A stretch of DNA of 64,000 nucleotides from Desulfovibrio desulfuricans DSM 642. Lineage in GTDB: Bacteria; Desulfobacterota; Desulfovibrionia; Desulfovibrionales; Desulfovibrionaceae. The stretch spans positions 620,001 to 684,000 of the forward strand of contig NZ_ATUZ01000011.1 in assembly GCF_000420465.1 (NCBI RefSeq), read 5' to 3'. Within the stretch, counting starts at the first letter, position 1, and each line of letters starts with the position of its first letter. Below are positions 46,465 through 56,376 of the stretch, piece by piece. Both the position numbers and the translations under genes were made by a program. Under the pieces are notes generated by a model. That model saw nothing but the letters and a program-made list of their open reading frames with translations. It ran no database searches and was not told the origin of the DNA.

Positions 46465-47778
46465 ATGGCAGTAGGATCGGCAAACAATATGGCGGGCCAG
46501 GCTTCGCTGACCAAACGCATCGGCTGGACCTTCCTGATTTTGTGCTGCTACCGCATTGGCGTTCATGTACCCATTCCGGGTGTTGACGCTTCTGCGCTGG
46601 CGTCGTTTTTTCAAAGCATGTCCGGCACGCTTTTCAGCTTGTTCGACATGTTTTCCGGCGGCGGCCTGTCCAACGTCTCGGTGTTCGCTCTGGGCGTCAT
46701 GCCTTACATTTCGGCAAGCATTATCATCCAGCTTTTGCAGGTGGTCAGCCCCGACATCAAGCGCATGGCCAAGGAAGAAGGGCAGGCGGGGCGGCGTAAA
46801 ATTACGCAGTACACCCGTTACCTCACAGTGCTTATCACCCTGGTGCAGGGCCTCGGCATTGCCGTTGGTCTGGAAAATATGACCAGCCCCGCTGGCGCGC
46901 CCGTGGTTCTGGCACCCGGCTGGCATTTCCGTCTTGTGACCATGGCTACCTTTACGGCTGGTTCCGTGCTGGTCATGTGGCTTGGCGAGCAGATCACGGA
47001 GCGTGGTATCGGCAACGGTATTTCGCTGATCATTTTCTGCGGTATCGTTGTGGGCATACCCCGCGGCGTTATCCAGTCTGTGGCTCTTATACAGGCTGGC
47101 GACATGAGCATTTTCATGGCAATTGTTATCGTGGTCTTGATGGCTGCGGTTACGGTAGCCATCGTGTTCGTTGAACGTTCGCAGAGAAGAATCCCCATCA
47201 GTTACGCCAAGCGTCAGGTTGGGCGTAAAATGTACGGTGGTCAGAATTCGCACCTGCCTTTGCGTCTGAACACGGCGGGCGTTATTCCGCCTATTTTCGC
47301 ATCTTCGCTGTTGCTGTTCCCTGCTACCATTGGTCAGTTTTCGACCAACCATTATGTGAAGCAGGCAGCTGATTTCTTCTCGCCGCACGGCGTTGCTTAC
47401 AACGTCCTGTATGTGGCCTTGATGTTCTTCTTCTGTTATTTTTACACGGCCATCATTTTTGATCCCAAGGATATGGCTGAGAATCTGAAGAAGAACGGCG
47501 GGTTCATCCCCGGGATTCGTCCTGGTGAAAAAACCCAGGAATACGTGGACACGGTGCTTTCGCGGCTGACCCTTTCGGGGGCCACCTATATTTCAATAGT
47601 CTGCCTGCTGCCCATGCTGCTCATCAGCAACTTCAACGTGCCTTTCTATTTTGGCGGCACGAGCTTGCTGATCCTTGTGGGCGTGGCCATGGACTTCATG
47701 AATCAGGTGGAATCACACATGATTTCCAGCCAGTATCAGGGCCTCATGGCCAAGGCGCGGAAGAGCGGCAGGCTCTAG
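46465..47778 (+). CDS. secY: Preprotein translocase channel SecY
   Basis: 437 residues, ten membrane helices, main pore of the Sec translocon that SecA drives. Signatures: SVFALGVMPYISASIIIQLL, RRKITQYTRYLTVLIT, ERGIGNGISLIIFCGI, and FAPKD-like FDPKDMAENLKKNGGFIPGIRPG. Located in the canonical spc operon position. Confidence 0.97.
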   Translation: MAVGSANNMAGQASLTKRIGWTFLILCCYRIGVHVPIPGVDASALASFFQSMSGTLFSLFDMFSGGGLSNVSVFALGVMPYISASIIIQLLQVVSPDIKRMAKEEGQAGRRKITQYTRYLTVLITLVQGLGIAVGLENMTSPAGAPVVLAPGWHFRLVTMATFTAGSVLVMWLGEQITERGIGNGISLIIFCGIVVGIPRGVIQSVALIQAGDMSIFMAIVIVVLMAAVTVAIVFVERSQRRIPISYAKRQVGRKMYGGQNSHLPLRLNTAGVIPPIFASSLLLFPATIGQFSTNHYVKQAADFFSPHGVAYNVLYVALMFFFCYFYTAIIFDPKDMAENLKKNGGFIPGIRPGEKTQEYVDTVLSRLTLSGATYISIVCLLPMLLISNFNVPFYFGGTSLLILVGVAMDFMNQVESHMISSQYQGLMAKARKSGRL

Positions 47779-47840
47779 AAAGCCAGGGCAGGCCTCGCTG
47801 GCTTGCCCCCGCTTTCGCAAGCGCGGATGGTGATTGTATA

Positions 47841-48635
47841 ATGAAAAAGTATCACGGCGCATTCATCAAGAATGAAAGGGAAGTGGCCTGCCTGCGGGAA
47901 GCAAACCGCATGGTGGCCAACATACTGGATGCCGTGGGCGATGTGGTGGAGCCGGGTCTGCCTACCATGCGTCTTGAAGAGTTGGCGCGCGACATGTGCT
48001 CCGACTATAAGGTAAAGCCGGCGTTTTTGGGCTACTGCGGTTATCCTTTCGCCCTGTGCTGCTCGGTCAACGAGCAGGTGGTGCATGGTTTTCCTTCTGC
48101 GCGGCTGCTTAAGGAAGGCGATATCGTCAGCATCGACATGGGCGTTGTTTATGAAGGTTTTGTGGGCGATGCCGCTCGTACCTTTCCGGTTGGAAAGGTC
48201 AGCGATGAAGCCCGCAAGCTCATGAAGATAACGGAAGAAAGCCTGTACGTTGGCATTGAACAGGCCCGGGCTGGCAATGATGTCTACGACATCGGCGCAG
48301 CAGTTCAGGATTATGTTGAGGCAGCCGGTTTCAACGTTGTGCGACGTTTTGTTGGGCATGGCGTGGGCGCGAAAATGCATGAAAAGCCCGAAGTTCCGAA
48401 CTTTAGGCCTGGCATGCGTGGGTTGACCTTGCAAAACGGCATGGTCATTGCCATCGAACCCATGGTAACTGTTGGCACCTACGAAGTGGACATTCTGGAC
48501 GATCAGTGGACCGCCGTGACTCGCGACGGTTTGTGGGCCGCTCACTTTGAACACAGTGTTGCCATAACCCCAAATGGCCCCCAGATTCTCAGCATTTCGG
48601 ACCGTGGTTTGAACCGGCACACAATTGAAGGTTGA
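47841..48635 (+). CDS. map: Methionine aminopeptidase, type I
   Basis: 264 residues. Type I enzymes remove the initiator Met. The metal ligands are visible: SIDMGVVYEGFVGDAARTF (two Asp), GHGVG (His), EPMVTVG (Glu) and FEHSVAIT (Glu). It follows secY as is usual; an adk gene, present here in many bacteria, is absent. Confidence 0.96.
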   Translation: MKKYHGAFIKNEREVACLREANRMVANILDAVGDVVEPGLPTMRLEELARDMCSDYKVKPAFLGYCGYPFALCCSVNEQVVHGFPSARLLKEGDIVSIDMGVVYEGFVGDAARTFPVGKVSDEARKLMKITEESLYVGIEQARAGNDVYDIGAAVQDYVEAAGFNVVRRFVGHGVGAKMHEKPEVPNFRPGMRGLTLQNGMVIAIEPMVTVGTYEVDILDDQWTAVTRDGLWAAHFEHSVAITPNGPQILSISDRGLNRHTIEG

Positions 48636-48772
48636 CATCAGCGTTAAAGCTGGATAAAGATTTCCGTTCCCGTCCTTAATTTTGAGGACTGCGGCCTGTT
48701 GTTCTATCGTGGCGAAGCCGCAAGCCGGATCTTTATTTGGTCAATGCAATGGTTTCTTATTGGAGATGAGGT

Positions 48773-48886
48773 ATGAAAGTAAGACCTTCCGTCAAGAAAA
48801 TATGCCCCAAGTGTAAGGTTATCCGGCGCAAGGGAGTGCTTCGAGTTATCTGCGAAAACCCCCGGCACAAGCAGCGCCAGGGCTAG
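48773..48886 (+). CDS. rpmJ: Ribosomal protein L36
   Basis: 37 residues read from ATG 48773: [20 protein letters not shown] followed by [17 protein letters not shown] and a stop at 48884. Zinc ligands CPKC, C and H mark the C+ form. Confidence 0.95.
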
Positions 48887-48901
48887 GGCAGGAGACTAAT
48901 T

Positions 48902-49270
48902 GTGGCGAGAATAGCAGGTGTTGATTTGCCTCGCGGCAAACGGGTGGACATTGCGCTCACCTACATTTATGGCATTGGCCGTACCACGGCCATGAAAATT
49001 CTGGATACCACCGGCGTTAACTGGGAGCGTAGCATTGACGACCTCTCAGCTGACGAAGTTAACGAGATCCGTAAGGAACTCGAACAGAACTACAAGGTGG
49101 AAGGCGACCTGCGTCGCGAAATCTCCAGCAACATTAAGCGCCTTATGGACATTGGTTGTTTCCGTGGTCTGCGTCACCGTCGCGGTTTGCCCGTGCATGG
49201 TCAGCGCACCCATACCAATGCCCGCACCCGTAAGGGACCCCGCCGCGGCGCCGTAGGCAAGAAGAAGTAG
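48902..49270 (+). CDS. rpsM: Ribosomal protein S13
   Basis: 122 residues, start GTG at 48902 ([17 protein letters not shown]) after [22 protein letters not shown] and [20 protein letters not shown] are family motifs. First protein of the alpha operon part. Confidence 0.97.
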   Translation: MARIAGVDLPRGKRVDIALTYIYGIGRTTAMKILDTTGVNWERSIDDLSADEVNEIRKELEQNYKVEGDLRREISSNIKRLMDIGCFRGLRHRRGLPVHGQRTHTNARTRKGPRRGAVGKKK

Positions 49271-49340
49271 CGGTGCGGCTGCGCTTGTCGCAGTTTGTAA
49301 AGCGGATGCAGCAATAGTGCTGCCGTGAGGACGAACGGAT

Positions 49341-49361
49341 TTTTCCGCCATTGGCGGAAAA
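49341..49361 (+). other. 9-bp hairpin between rpsM and rpsK
   Basis: TTTTCCGCC (49341-49349) + ATT + GGCGGAAAA (49353-49361), a perfect stem in a 120-bp spacer upstream of S11. It may be regulatory or a stability element. Confidence 0.55.
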
Positions 49362-49393
49362 GAATCTGACAAGCTTCCAATTTGAGGTTAGTT

Positions 49394-49783
49394 ATGGCCA
49401 GATCCAAGAAAGTGGTCAAGAAAAAGGAAAAGAAGAACGTGCCGGTGGGCATTGCCCACATCCAGGCTTCGTTCAACAACACCATCATTACTTTTACGGA
49501 TACGCGCGGCAATGCTGTCTCTTGGGCCTCCTCGGGCCAGAGCGGCTTTAAGGGTTCGCGTAAGTCCACCCCCTTTGCTGCGCAGGTTGCCGCTGAAACG
49601 GCTGCCCGCAAGGCTCAGGACAACGGCATGCGTACCGTGGGCATCTATGTGAAAGGCCCCGGTTCCGGTCGTGAAGCCGCCATGCGCGCTATTTCGGCTA
49701 TCGGCTTCAAGGTGGCGTTCATCCGCGACGTTACGCCTATTCCGCACAATGGCTGCCGGCCGCCCAAGCGCCGCCGCGTCTAG
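49394..49783 (+). CDS. rpsK: Ribosomal protein S11
   Basis: 129 residues from ATG 49394. [20 protein letters not shown] and [19 protein letters not shown] are the S11 signature. Confidence 0.97.
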   Translation: MARSKKVVKKKEKKNVPVGIAHIQASFNNTIITFTDTRGNAVSWASSGQSGFKGSRKSTPFAAQVAAETAARKAQDNGMRTVGIYVKGPGSGREAAMRAISAIGFKVAFIRDVTPIPHNGCRPPKRRRV

Positions 49784-49830
49784 TTTGCGCCTAGCGTAAA
49801 CCGCGCCTAAACCGTAAGAGGTAAAGATAG

Positions 49831-50457
49831 ATGGCTAAATATACTGAAGCCAAGTGCCGCATGTGCCGTCGCGAAGGCTGCAAGCTTTTTCTGAAGGGCG
49901 ACCGTTGCTTCACTGACAAGTGTGCATACGACCGTCGTCCTTATGCCCCCGGCCAGCATGGCCGCGCGCGCAAGAAGGTCAGCGAATACGCAGTGCAGCT
50001 GCGTGAGAAGCAGAAGACCCGCCGCGCTTACGGCATTCTCGAACGCCAGTTCCATGGCTACTTCGAGAAGGCCGAAATGCAGAAGGGCGTTACTGGTACC
50101 AACCTGCTCGTTATTCTTGAACGCCGCCTCGACAACGTGGTCTACCGCCTTGGTTTTGCCAACTCGCGCAACCAGGCTCGTCAGCTCGTGCGGCACGGCA
50201 TTTTCACCCTTAACGGCCGCAAGGTGAACATTCCTTCCTTGCAGGTTCGTGTGGGTGACAGCATTGAAGTGCCCGAAAAGAACCGCAAGATTCCCGTGCT
50301 CGCTGAAGCCCAGGAAGTCATTGCGCGTCGTGGTTGCCCCGCATGGCTTGAGGCCGATGGAGCAGCTTTTAAAGGCTCTGTCAAGGCGCTGCCGCAGCGT
50401 GACGATATCCAGTTCCCCGTCAACGAGCAGCTGATTGTCGAACTTTACTCGAAATAA
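49831..50457 (+). CDS. rpsD: Ribosomal protein S4, zinc (C+) type
   Basis: 208 residues. The N-terminal [18 protein letters not shown] and a further Cys form the C+ zinc motif; the S4 domain is [23 protein letters not shown]4 is the alpha-operon regulator in E. coli. Confidence 0.97.
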   Translation: MAKYTEAKCRMCRREGCKLFLKGDRCFTDKCAYDRRPYAPGQHGRARKKVSEYAVQLREKQKTRRAYGILERQFHGYFEKAEMQKGVTGTNLLVILERRLDNVVYRLGFANSRNQARQLVRHGIFTLNGRKVNIPSLQVRVGDSIEVPEKNRKIPVLAEAQEVIARRGCPAWLEADGAAFKGSVKALPQRDDIQFPVNEQLIVELYSK

Positions 50458-50469
50458 GCGGGGGTTCGC

Positions 50470-51513
50470 ATGCTTATAAAACAGGGCGAACGCCTTATAA
50501 ATGCACGCAACTGGTCAGAGCTTGTGAAGCCCGATCAGATCATGCGCGAAGAAGAAACCGCCAGCATCACGCATGGCAAATTCATTTGCGAACCGTTGGA
50601 ACGGGGCTACGGCACCACCATCGGCAATGCAATGCGCCGGGTTCTTTTGTCGTCCCTTCAGGGTGCGGCCTTCGTGTCGGTGAAAATCATCGGTGTGCAG
50701 CATGAATTCACCACGGTGCATGGTGTTCTTGAAGACATTACAGATGTCATTCTGAACATCAAGCAGGTGCGCCTGCGCATGGACACCGATGAGCCGCAGC
50801 GCATTACCCTGCGCGTTGACCAGAAGGGTCCGGTGACCGCCGGGCACATCATGGGCAACCAGCATGTTGAAGTGCTCAACCCTGATCAGCACATCGCCAC
50901 CCTCACCGAGGATGTTGTGCTTGAGATGGAATTTGAGGCTCGCATGGGCAAGGGCTATGTGCCTGCGGACATGCACGAGGGACTGAACGAGGAAATCGGC
51001 GTTATCAAGCTGGATTCCAGTTTCTCCCCTGTGCGCAAGGTGGCCTACACCGTGGAACAGGCCCGTGTTGGTCAAATGACCAACTATGACCGCCTGTTGC
51101 TGGAAGTATGGACCGACGGCTCCCTCACACCCGAGGATGCCATTGCCTACAGTGCCAAGATCATCAAGGACCAGATTTCTGTGTTCATCAACTTTGATGA
51201 ACGCGTGTCTGGCGATATGCGGCACGGCAGCGGCGAGAGCGGCGAAATCAATGAGCATCTGTACAAGAGCATTGACGATCTTGAGTTGTCGGTGCGCGCC
51301 ACCAACTGCCTGCGCGGCGCCAACATTGCCCTTGTGGGCGAACTGGTGCAGCGTTCGGAAGGCGAGATGCTCAAGACCAAGAATTTTGGTCGCAAGTCGT
51401 TGGATGAAATCAAGGGTGTTCTTTTGGACATGGGCCTTGACTTCGGTATGAAGGTCGATTCCTTCGACAAGAAATATCAGGAATGGAAAAGGAAGCAGCA
51501 AAATGAGGCATAG
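50470..51513 (+). CDS. rpoA: RNA polymerase alpha subunit
   Basis: 347 residues. N-terminal dimerisation domain ([21 protein letters not shown], residues about 48-70), then the C-terminal DNA-binding domain with [14 protein letters not shown] and [20 protein letters not shown]. The ATG of rplQ overlaps its last codons by 11 bp. Confidence 0.97.
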   Translation: MLIKQGERLINARNWSELVKPDQIMREEETASITHGKFICEPLERGYGTTIGNAMRRVLLSSLQGAAFVSVKIIGVQHEFTTVHGVLEDITDVILNIKQVRLRMDTDEPQRITLRVDQKGPVTAGHIMGNQHVEVLNPDQHIATLTEDVVLEMEFEARMGKGYVPADMHEGLNEEIGVIKLDSSFSPVRKVAYTVEQARVGQMTNYDRLLLEVWTDGSLTPEDAIAYSAKIIKDQISVFINFDERVSGDMRHGSGESGEINEHLYKSIDDLELSVRATNCLRGANIALVGELVQRSEGEMLKTKNFGRKSLDEIKGVLLDMGLDFGMKVDSFDKKYQEWKRKQQNEA

Positions 51514-51958
51514 CAATTCCGGCAGGAAACTCTCGCGTACGCCTGCGCACCGTAAGGCCCTGTTGCAAAATCTCGCTAAGGCCCTGCTGATCCACGGCAA
51601 AATCCGCACCACGGAAATTAAGGCCAAGGAGCTGCGCCGGGTGGTGGAACCCCTGATCACCCTTGCCAAGCGCAACGACTTGCACGCCCGCCGTCAGGCA
51701 TACCGTGTGTTGAACGATCACGCTCTGGTTAAGCGCCTTTTTGACGAGATCGGTCCTGTTTTCGCTGGTGTTCCCGGCGGTTACACCCGTATCCTTAAGC
51801 TGGCCATGCCCCGTAAGGGCGACAACGCCCCCATGGCCATTATTGAGCTTTCCCGCGCTCTTGAAGCTGCTCCTGTTACGGAAGCCGCCGCTGAGGAAGC
51901 GCCTGCCAAGCCCAAGCGTACCCGCAAGCCCAAGGCTGAAGAAACCGCTGAAGCGTAA
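51503..51958 (+). CDS. rplQ: Ribosomal protein L17 with C-terminal tail
   Basis: 151 residues. Core [39 protein letters not shown] and [21 protein letters not shown] is L17. A 30-residue Ala/Glu/Lys-rich tail ([17 protein letters not shown]) extends beyond the usual 116-120 residues. It is the last gene of the superoperon. Confidence 0.95.
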   Translation: MRHSNSGRKLSRTPAHRKALLQNLAKALLIHGKIRTTEIKAKELRRVVEPLITLAKRNDLHARRQAYRVLNDHALVKRLFDEIGPVFAGVPGGYTRILKLAMPRKGDNAPMAIIELSRALEAAPVTEAAAEEAPAKPKRTRKPKAEETAEA

Positions 51959-51983
51959 GAGCTTTGCTGGTTTGATGAATACT

Positions 51984-52017
51984 GACAAAGGGGCGCATTG
52001 CGCCCCTTTGTCGTTTT
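51984..52017 (+). terminator. Strong terminator of the ribosomal superoperon
   Basis: GACAAAGGGGCGC (51984-51996) + ATT + GCGCCCCTTTGTC (52000-52012), a 13-bp stem with a 3-nt loop, followed by GTTTTG. Confidence 0.9.
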
Positions 52018-52160
52018 GCTCAGCGTTCATTAACGCCGCATGCAGGATTTGCGCTGACTTCTGGCCACTTTTTCGAAGCTGATCCTGCCTATCAATACCC
52101 CGCCATTGTCTCATTCGCCAATTACAGCGCGCTGTACACTGCCATATTCTTTCCCCACCT

Positions 52161-52667
52161 TTGCAGGTAGTAGTTCTCAGAGAAATCTACTGCCTAGCCC
52201 GCAAAAAGCTTGCTACAGATATCACCTACCTGCCCACCTTGACGGGCTTTGTCTACCTGTCAGCCATCCAAGATTTATACAATAACGAGATTGTGGCCTA
52301 CAGCTTTTCAGCCAGAAAAACTCTCGATCTAACGTTTGCCAGCTTGGGCAAACTTTCCGCCATGGCAGGAGCAATACTGCATTCCGATCAAGGATTTCTG
52401 TATACCCACAAATTTTACCAAGTGGAACTGGAACGCCTGGGCTTGCGCAGCTGCCATTCTCGGCGGAGCAACTGCCTGGATAACTCCTACATGGAATCGT
52501 TCTTTTCCCACCTTAAAACCGGAGTGTTTGGAGGGAAGAGTTTATGCCGTCCGCAGGGGACCATTGCTTTGGTAGAAGAGCACATACGTTTTTACAACAT
52601 GGAGAGATTTCAAAAAAGGCTCGGCCAGCTCTCTCCGAGAGAATTTCGGAAAAAGCTGGCCGCTTGA
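52161..52667 (+). pseudogene. Truncated IS3-family transposase (integrase core only)
   Basis: About 168 codons encode the DDE core of an IS3/IS150-type OrfB: first Asp in ATDITYLP, second in ILHSDQGFLY, Glu in NSYMESFFSHLK, and the C-terminal IRFYNMERFQKRL. The N-terminal 100-120 residues of OrfB and all of OrfA are missing; the in-frame sequence upstream of about 52160 does not resemble a transposase. The right end of the element probably lies near 52700-52725 (ending around GACGGGTGCAGACC). It is non-functional debris just after the ribosomal operon. Confidence 0.82.
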
Positions 52668-52752
52668 TTATTTGCGTTGGCCTTTTTTGACCTGTCCATT
52701 TGACGGGTGCAGACCATTGCGCGGCCAGTTTTACTACTGCAATAACTTTTAC

Positions 52753-53886
52753 TTACTTCACCACAATCAGATCATATTCGCGCGTGCCAAGGCCGATTTT
52801 TTCGGCATGCTCCATACAGGTACGCCACTCGGATTCGGGGCCAGAATTTTTAAAGTGGTCGTGGTGATCCACAAATCCTTTTTTCGCAAGATTTTCTGCA
52901 AGCTGACTGCCGGGCAGGGGTTTTGCCTTCATGCAGGCATCTACGCAGGCCTGATCAAGCGCCAATGGGTCAAATGAGGCGAACATGCCGATATTGGGCA
53001 GAATGGGCGCGTCATTTTCGCCGTGGCAATCGCAGTTGGGTGAAACATCCACAATCAGCGAAATATGGAAATGCGGGCGACCGTCCAGCACGGCCTTGGT
53101 GTATTCTGCCATTTTATAGTTGAGCATTTCAATGGCGGCATCATGCGCGAAAGAAATGGCGTCAAAATTACACGCGCCCAGGCAGCGGCCACAGCCCACG
53201 CAGTTGTTGTGGTCAACCGTGGTTTTCTTGGTTTCTGTAGAGTAGTGCAAGGCGTCATTGGCGCATTGCTTGATGCAGGCCTTACAGCCAACGCACAGCG
53301 ATTCGTTTATGTTGGCCTGGCCGTTGCTGTGCTGCTCCGTTTTACCGGCGCGCGATCCGCAACCCATGCCGATGTTCTTGATGGCTCCGCCAAAGCCGGT
53401 CATCTCATGCCCCTTAAAGTGGGTGAGGCTGATAAAAATATCTGCATCCATAACGGCGCGGCCAATCTTGGCTTCCTTGACATATTCGCCGCCCACAACA
53501 GGCACCAGGGCTTCGTCCGTGCCTTTGAGTCCGTCACCAATGATGATGGGGCAATTCACAGTAAGGGGCGTAAAACCGTTCTGCCATGCGCATTCCAGAT
53601 GCTCCAGGGCATTTTTGCGGCTACCGGGATACATGGTGTTGCAGTCGGTCAAGAAAGGCTTACCGCCGAAATCCTTGACCGTGTCAACAACAGCCCGTGC
53701 ATAGTTGGGGCGCAGATAACTGATGTTGCCAAGCTCACCAAAGTGCAGTTTGATGGCAACAAAGCGGCCCTTCATATCAATATGGCCGATGCCTGCTTTT
53801 TTGATCATTTTCTTCAGCTTGGTGGGCAAGCCATCGCCAAAAGCCTTGGTGCGAAAATCTGTAAAGTACACCTTTGCTTTTTCCAT
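52753..53886 (-). CDS. DUF362-family protein with two [4Fe-4S] clusters
   Basis: 377 residues from ATG 53886. A DUF362 N-terminal domain (KGRFVAIKLHFGELGNISYL, LTDCNTMYPGSRKNA, SLTHFKGHEMTGFGGAIKNIGMG) is followed by a bacterial ferredoxin pair CVGCKACIKQCANDAL and CVGCGRCLGACNFDAI (residues about 195-245). DUF362/ferredoxin fusions are frequent in anaerobes and are thought to be electron-carrier-linked enzymes; the reaction is unknown. It is alone on the minus strand with a palindromic element upstream. Confidence 0.85.
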   Translation of the reverse strand: MEKAKVYFTDFRTKAFGDGLPTKLKKMIKKAGIGHIDMKGRFVAIKLHFGELGNISYLRPNYARAVVDTVKDFGGKPFLTDCNTMYPGSRKNALEHLECAWQNGFTPLTVNCPIIIGDGLKGTDEALVPVVGGEYVKEAKIGRAVMDADIFISLTHFKGHEMTGFGGAIKNIGMGCGSRAGKTEQHSNGQANINESLCVGCKACIKQCANDALHYSTETKKTTVDHNNCVGCGRCLGACNFDAISFAHDAAIEMLNYKMAEYTKAVLDGRPHFHISLIVDVSPNCDCHGENDAPILPNIGMFASFDPLALDQACVDACMKAKPLPGSQLAENLAKKGFVDHHDHFKNSGPESEWRTCMEHAEKIGLGTREYDLIVVK

Positions 53887-54401
53887 AAATATTCACCTTT
53901 GCGTTTAGCAGTGTTGGCGTAATGATGGTATTGCACAATTGTGCGAAGGTTAAAAAAGTCCGCACCTGACGTGCAGTTGCCCGATGTCGTTTTTTCGTCT
54001 TCATGGTCGCGGCGATCATTGGGAGAATACTGCCAGCAACAGTGGGCTGCCAAGAGCGGGCACGCCATAACCCCGACATTTTCATACCTCTGGCAAGGCT
54101 TGCTTGCTAGCACGATTCTCCTGTTTATTTGCCTGATTCTGCAAAATCACAATGTTATGCTGATGGCTACGCTCCCGTGCCTCCCCCATATGGATTTTGA
54201 AAGAAATCTGCTTGACTTATTATACGACCGGTCTAATAATTAATTCACAACACGGGAAGCAGACAAATTTTTTTCAAGGGAATACAAGCTCTTTTCGTGA
54301 GAATCATCAATGCCCCACCAAACCCGTCCTGGCTGCACCCACAAATCTGCCGAGTGGCTTTTAAGCCAGCAGTATGTCACCACCCCAATGAGGATTGAAT
54401 T
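53887..54401. promoter_or_regulatory. Divergent spacer with GCACAATTGTGC and a TetR-type operator
   Basis: A perfect 12-bp palindrome GCACAATTGTGC lies at 53933-53944, about 47 bp upstream of the DUF362 start. On the other side, a promoter for the flavin reductase operon has TTGACT (54213-54218), a 17-bp spacer containing GACCGGTC (54227-54234) and AATAAT (54236-54241). The operator core is shared with the tetR gene region at 56974. The rest of the spacer (53945-54200) shows no gene. Confidence 0.65.
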
Positions 54402-54941
54402 ATGGAAAGGAAAAAAATTATCGTTGCCGATTACGCCAAAAATATTCTTGAAGCTCTGCCCAAGGGCATATTGCTTACCTCAAAGGCGGATGGCAGGGTA
54501 AACAGCATGACCATTGGCTGGGGAACCCTCGGCATTGACTGGTCCAGCCCGGTATTTGTGGCCTATGTGCGTGAACACCGCTTTACACGTGAATTGCTGG
54601 ATAAAAATCCAGAATTCACGGTCAATGTGCCCTTTGGCGAATACAGCAAAAAAATCCTCGGCGTTTGCGGCTCCAAGTGCGGGCGCAACCTGGACAAAAT
54701 TTCTGAAGCTGGCCTGACCCTTGTGGATTCAGAACTTGTTTCTGTGCCCGCAATCAAGGAGCTACCCCTCACCCTTGAGTGCAAGATCGTATACAAGCAG
54801 AAGCAGGATCTCCCCAGCCTGATCACCGAATACCAGTCAAAGTTTTACCCTCAGGATGTTGACGGCTCCGCAGTTGGGGCAAACAGGGATGCGCACATTG
54901 CCTATTATGGCGAAATTGTCAGCGCATATATTCTGCAATAA
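54402..54941 (+). CDS. Flavin reductase-like protein
   Basis: 179 residues from ATG 54402 with GGAAAGG upstream region. The flavin-reductase/FMN-binding split-barrel is recognised from PKGILLTSKADGRVNSMTIG and the TINVPF-like EFTVNVPFGEYSKKILGVCG. Such proteins bind FMN and often carry electrons in anaerobes (flavoredoxin-like). It is first in a two-gene operon with a nitroreductase and lies behind the promoter/operator just described. Confidence 0.82.
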   Translation: MERKKIIVADYAKNILEALPKGILLTSKADGRVNSMTIGWGTLGIDWSSPVFVAYVREHRFTRELLDKNPEFTVNVPFGEYSKKILGVCGSKCGRNLDKISEAGLTLVDSELVSVPAIKELPLTLECKIVYKQKQDLPSLITEYQSKFYPQDVDGSAVGANRDAHIAYYGEIVSAYILQ

Positions 54942-54977
54942 GTTGAAATTGGCAGCACAATAACCAAGGGGGTTCCC

Positions 54978-55475
54978 ATGAAGGAGATTTTCCACAGGGT
55001 CAGCGTGCGCAAGTTTGAAGACCGCGCCGTTGAAAGTGACAAGGTCGAGCAGATATTGCGCGCCGCCATGGCCGCACCTTCTGCGGGCAATCAGCAGCCG
55101 TGGGATTTTTATGTGGTGACATCCAGAGAAAAGCTGCACGCGCTTGCTCAGGTCAGCCCATATGCCGGGTGCGCCGCAAATGCCCCCCTGACCATTGTGG
55201 CTGCCTATCGGCAAGAGGGCTGCCGCTTTCCACAATATGCGCAGATTGATCTTGCCATAGCCATGCAAAACCTCTGGCTGGCGGTGGATTCGCTGGGCTT
55301 GGGCGGCGTGTGGCTTGGTGTGGCTCCTGATGAAGACCGGATGGAAAAGGTAGAAAAAATTCTGCCTGTGGCAGCAGGGCAGAGGGCCTTTGCCATTTTC
55401 CCCCTGGGCTATCCTGCGGAGCAAAAAACGCAGCAAGACAGGTTTAATGCGGAGCGCATCCACTACGTGAAATAA
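54978..55475 (+). CDS. Nitroreductase family protein
   Basis: 165 residues. The FMN-binding nitroreductase fold: RVSVRKFEDRAVE, ILRAAMAAPSAGNQQPWDF, ANAPLTIVAAY, DLAIAMQNLWLAVDSLGLGGVWLG and a C-terminal FPLGYPAEQ. It probably reduces nitro, quinone or flavin substrates using NAD(P)H. Co-transcribed with the flavin reductase, and likely induced together under the TetR-type repressor. Confidence 0.85.
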   Translation: MKEIFHRVSVRKFEDRAVESDKVEQILRAAMAAPSAGNQQPWDFYVVTSREKLHALAQVSPYAGCAANAPLTIVAAYRQEGCRFPQYAQIDLAIAMQNLWLAVDSLGLGGVWLGVAPDEDRMEKVEKILPVAAGQRAFAIFPLGYPAEQKTQQDRFNAERIHYVK

Positions 55476-55526
55476 TTTGGGGCCCGGCTTCCGGCCTTGT
55501 GTCGACGGCGGGCCAAGGCAACGAAA

Positions 55527-55563
55527 AACGCCCGGTTCTCCATAATAAGGGGAACCGGGCGTT
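55527..55563. terminator. Terminator between the nitroreductase and DJ-1 genes
   Basis: AACGCCCGGTTC (55527-55538) and GAACCGGGCGTT (55552-55563) form a 12-bp stem. The A-run on its left gives a T-run on the minus strand, so it mainly terminates the leftward tetR/DJ-1 transcript, but it lies between convergent genes. Confidence 0.78.
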
Positions 55564-55584
55564 GATGTATTTGTGCGTGAGCAC

Positions 55585-56250
55585 TTACCGCAGACGTTCA
55601 AGAACCGCCTGGGCAATGGGTTCGCTGGAGGCCGGGTTTTGCCCGGTTATGAGCTTGCCGTCCACTTCCACATGCGGCGCCCACATGGGGCCGACTACAA
55701 AGTTCGCGCCTTCGCTACGCAACGTTGTTTCGAGCATAAAAGGAACTGCCTTTTCCAGCTGCATGGCAATTTCTTCATCATCGGTAAAGGCCGTTATGGT
55801 TTTGCCCGCCACAAGGGGGGAGCCGTCAGGCTTTTTGGCACCTACCAGCCCGGCCGGGCTGTGGCACACTGCCGCAATTACCTTGTCTGCTTTGGCAAAA
55901 TCGTTGAGCAGGCGTTTCAGCTCGGCATCGGTGGCAAAATCCATCATGGCGCCGTGCCCGCCAGGCAGAAAGATGGCGTCAAAGCCCTCGGCCTGAATAT
56001 CCTTGAGCGGTGCAGAATTTTTCAGCAGTTCAAGGATGTCGGGCCATTTGGCAACGGATGCATCATCAAGGCTGTGGGGATCAACGGGCACCGCCCCGCC
56101 CTTGGGGCTGGCAACGGTTATGGAGAGGCCAGCCTTTGACAAAGCAAGATAGGGAACTGCGATTTCTTCAAGCCACACGCCTGTTTTTCTGCCGTTGGTC
56201 AGGGCATCGGCGCTGGTTGTAACCATGAGTATTTTTTTCTGCGCGTTCAT
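55585..56250 (-). CDS. DJ-1/PfpI (Hsp31-like) family protein
   Basis: 221 residues. Motifs: KILMVTTSADALTNGRKTG, GFDAIFLPGGHGAMMDF, and the nucleophile Cys in AVCHSPAGLVGA with a following His/Glu-containing region. The length and N-terminal GRKTG pattern match the type-1 glutamine amidotransferase-like Hsp31/YhbO group (glyoxalase III, deglycase or chaperone activities reported). It follows tetR in a leftward transcript and faces the nitroreductase operon. Confidence 0.85.
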   Translation of the reverse strand: MNAQKKILMVTTSADALTNGRKTGVWLEEIAVPYLALSKAGLSITVASPKGGAVPVDPHSLDDASVAKWPDILELLKNSAPLKDIQAEGFDAIFLPGGHGAMMDFATDAELKRLLNDFAKADKVIAAVCHSPAGLVGAKKPDGSPLVAGKTITAFTDDEEIAMQLEKAVPFMLETTLRSEGANFVVGPMWAPHVEVDGKLITGQNPASSEPIAQAVLERLR

Positions 56251-56376
56251 AAGAATGCTCGCTGTTGTATGTGTGGTGTGGGTTGGGATGCCGCAGATTT
56301 TGGCTGGCAGTGGCCTGAGTATGTGCAGGCTTGGCCCGCAGCTTCAGGCTCAGCCGGTTTTGCTGCGGCATAACAC

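Noticed and set aside
48636..48772. infA or adk between map and rpsM
   Set aside because: The spacer has no frame resembling IF-1 or adenylate kinase; only rpmJ follows.
52020..52725. Complete insertion sequence
   Set aside because: OrfA and the N-terminal half of OrfB are missing and no left inverted repeat was found, so it is recorded as a remnant.
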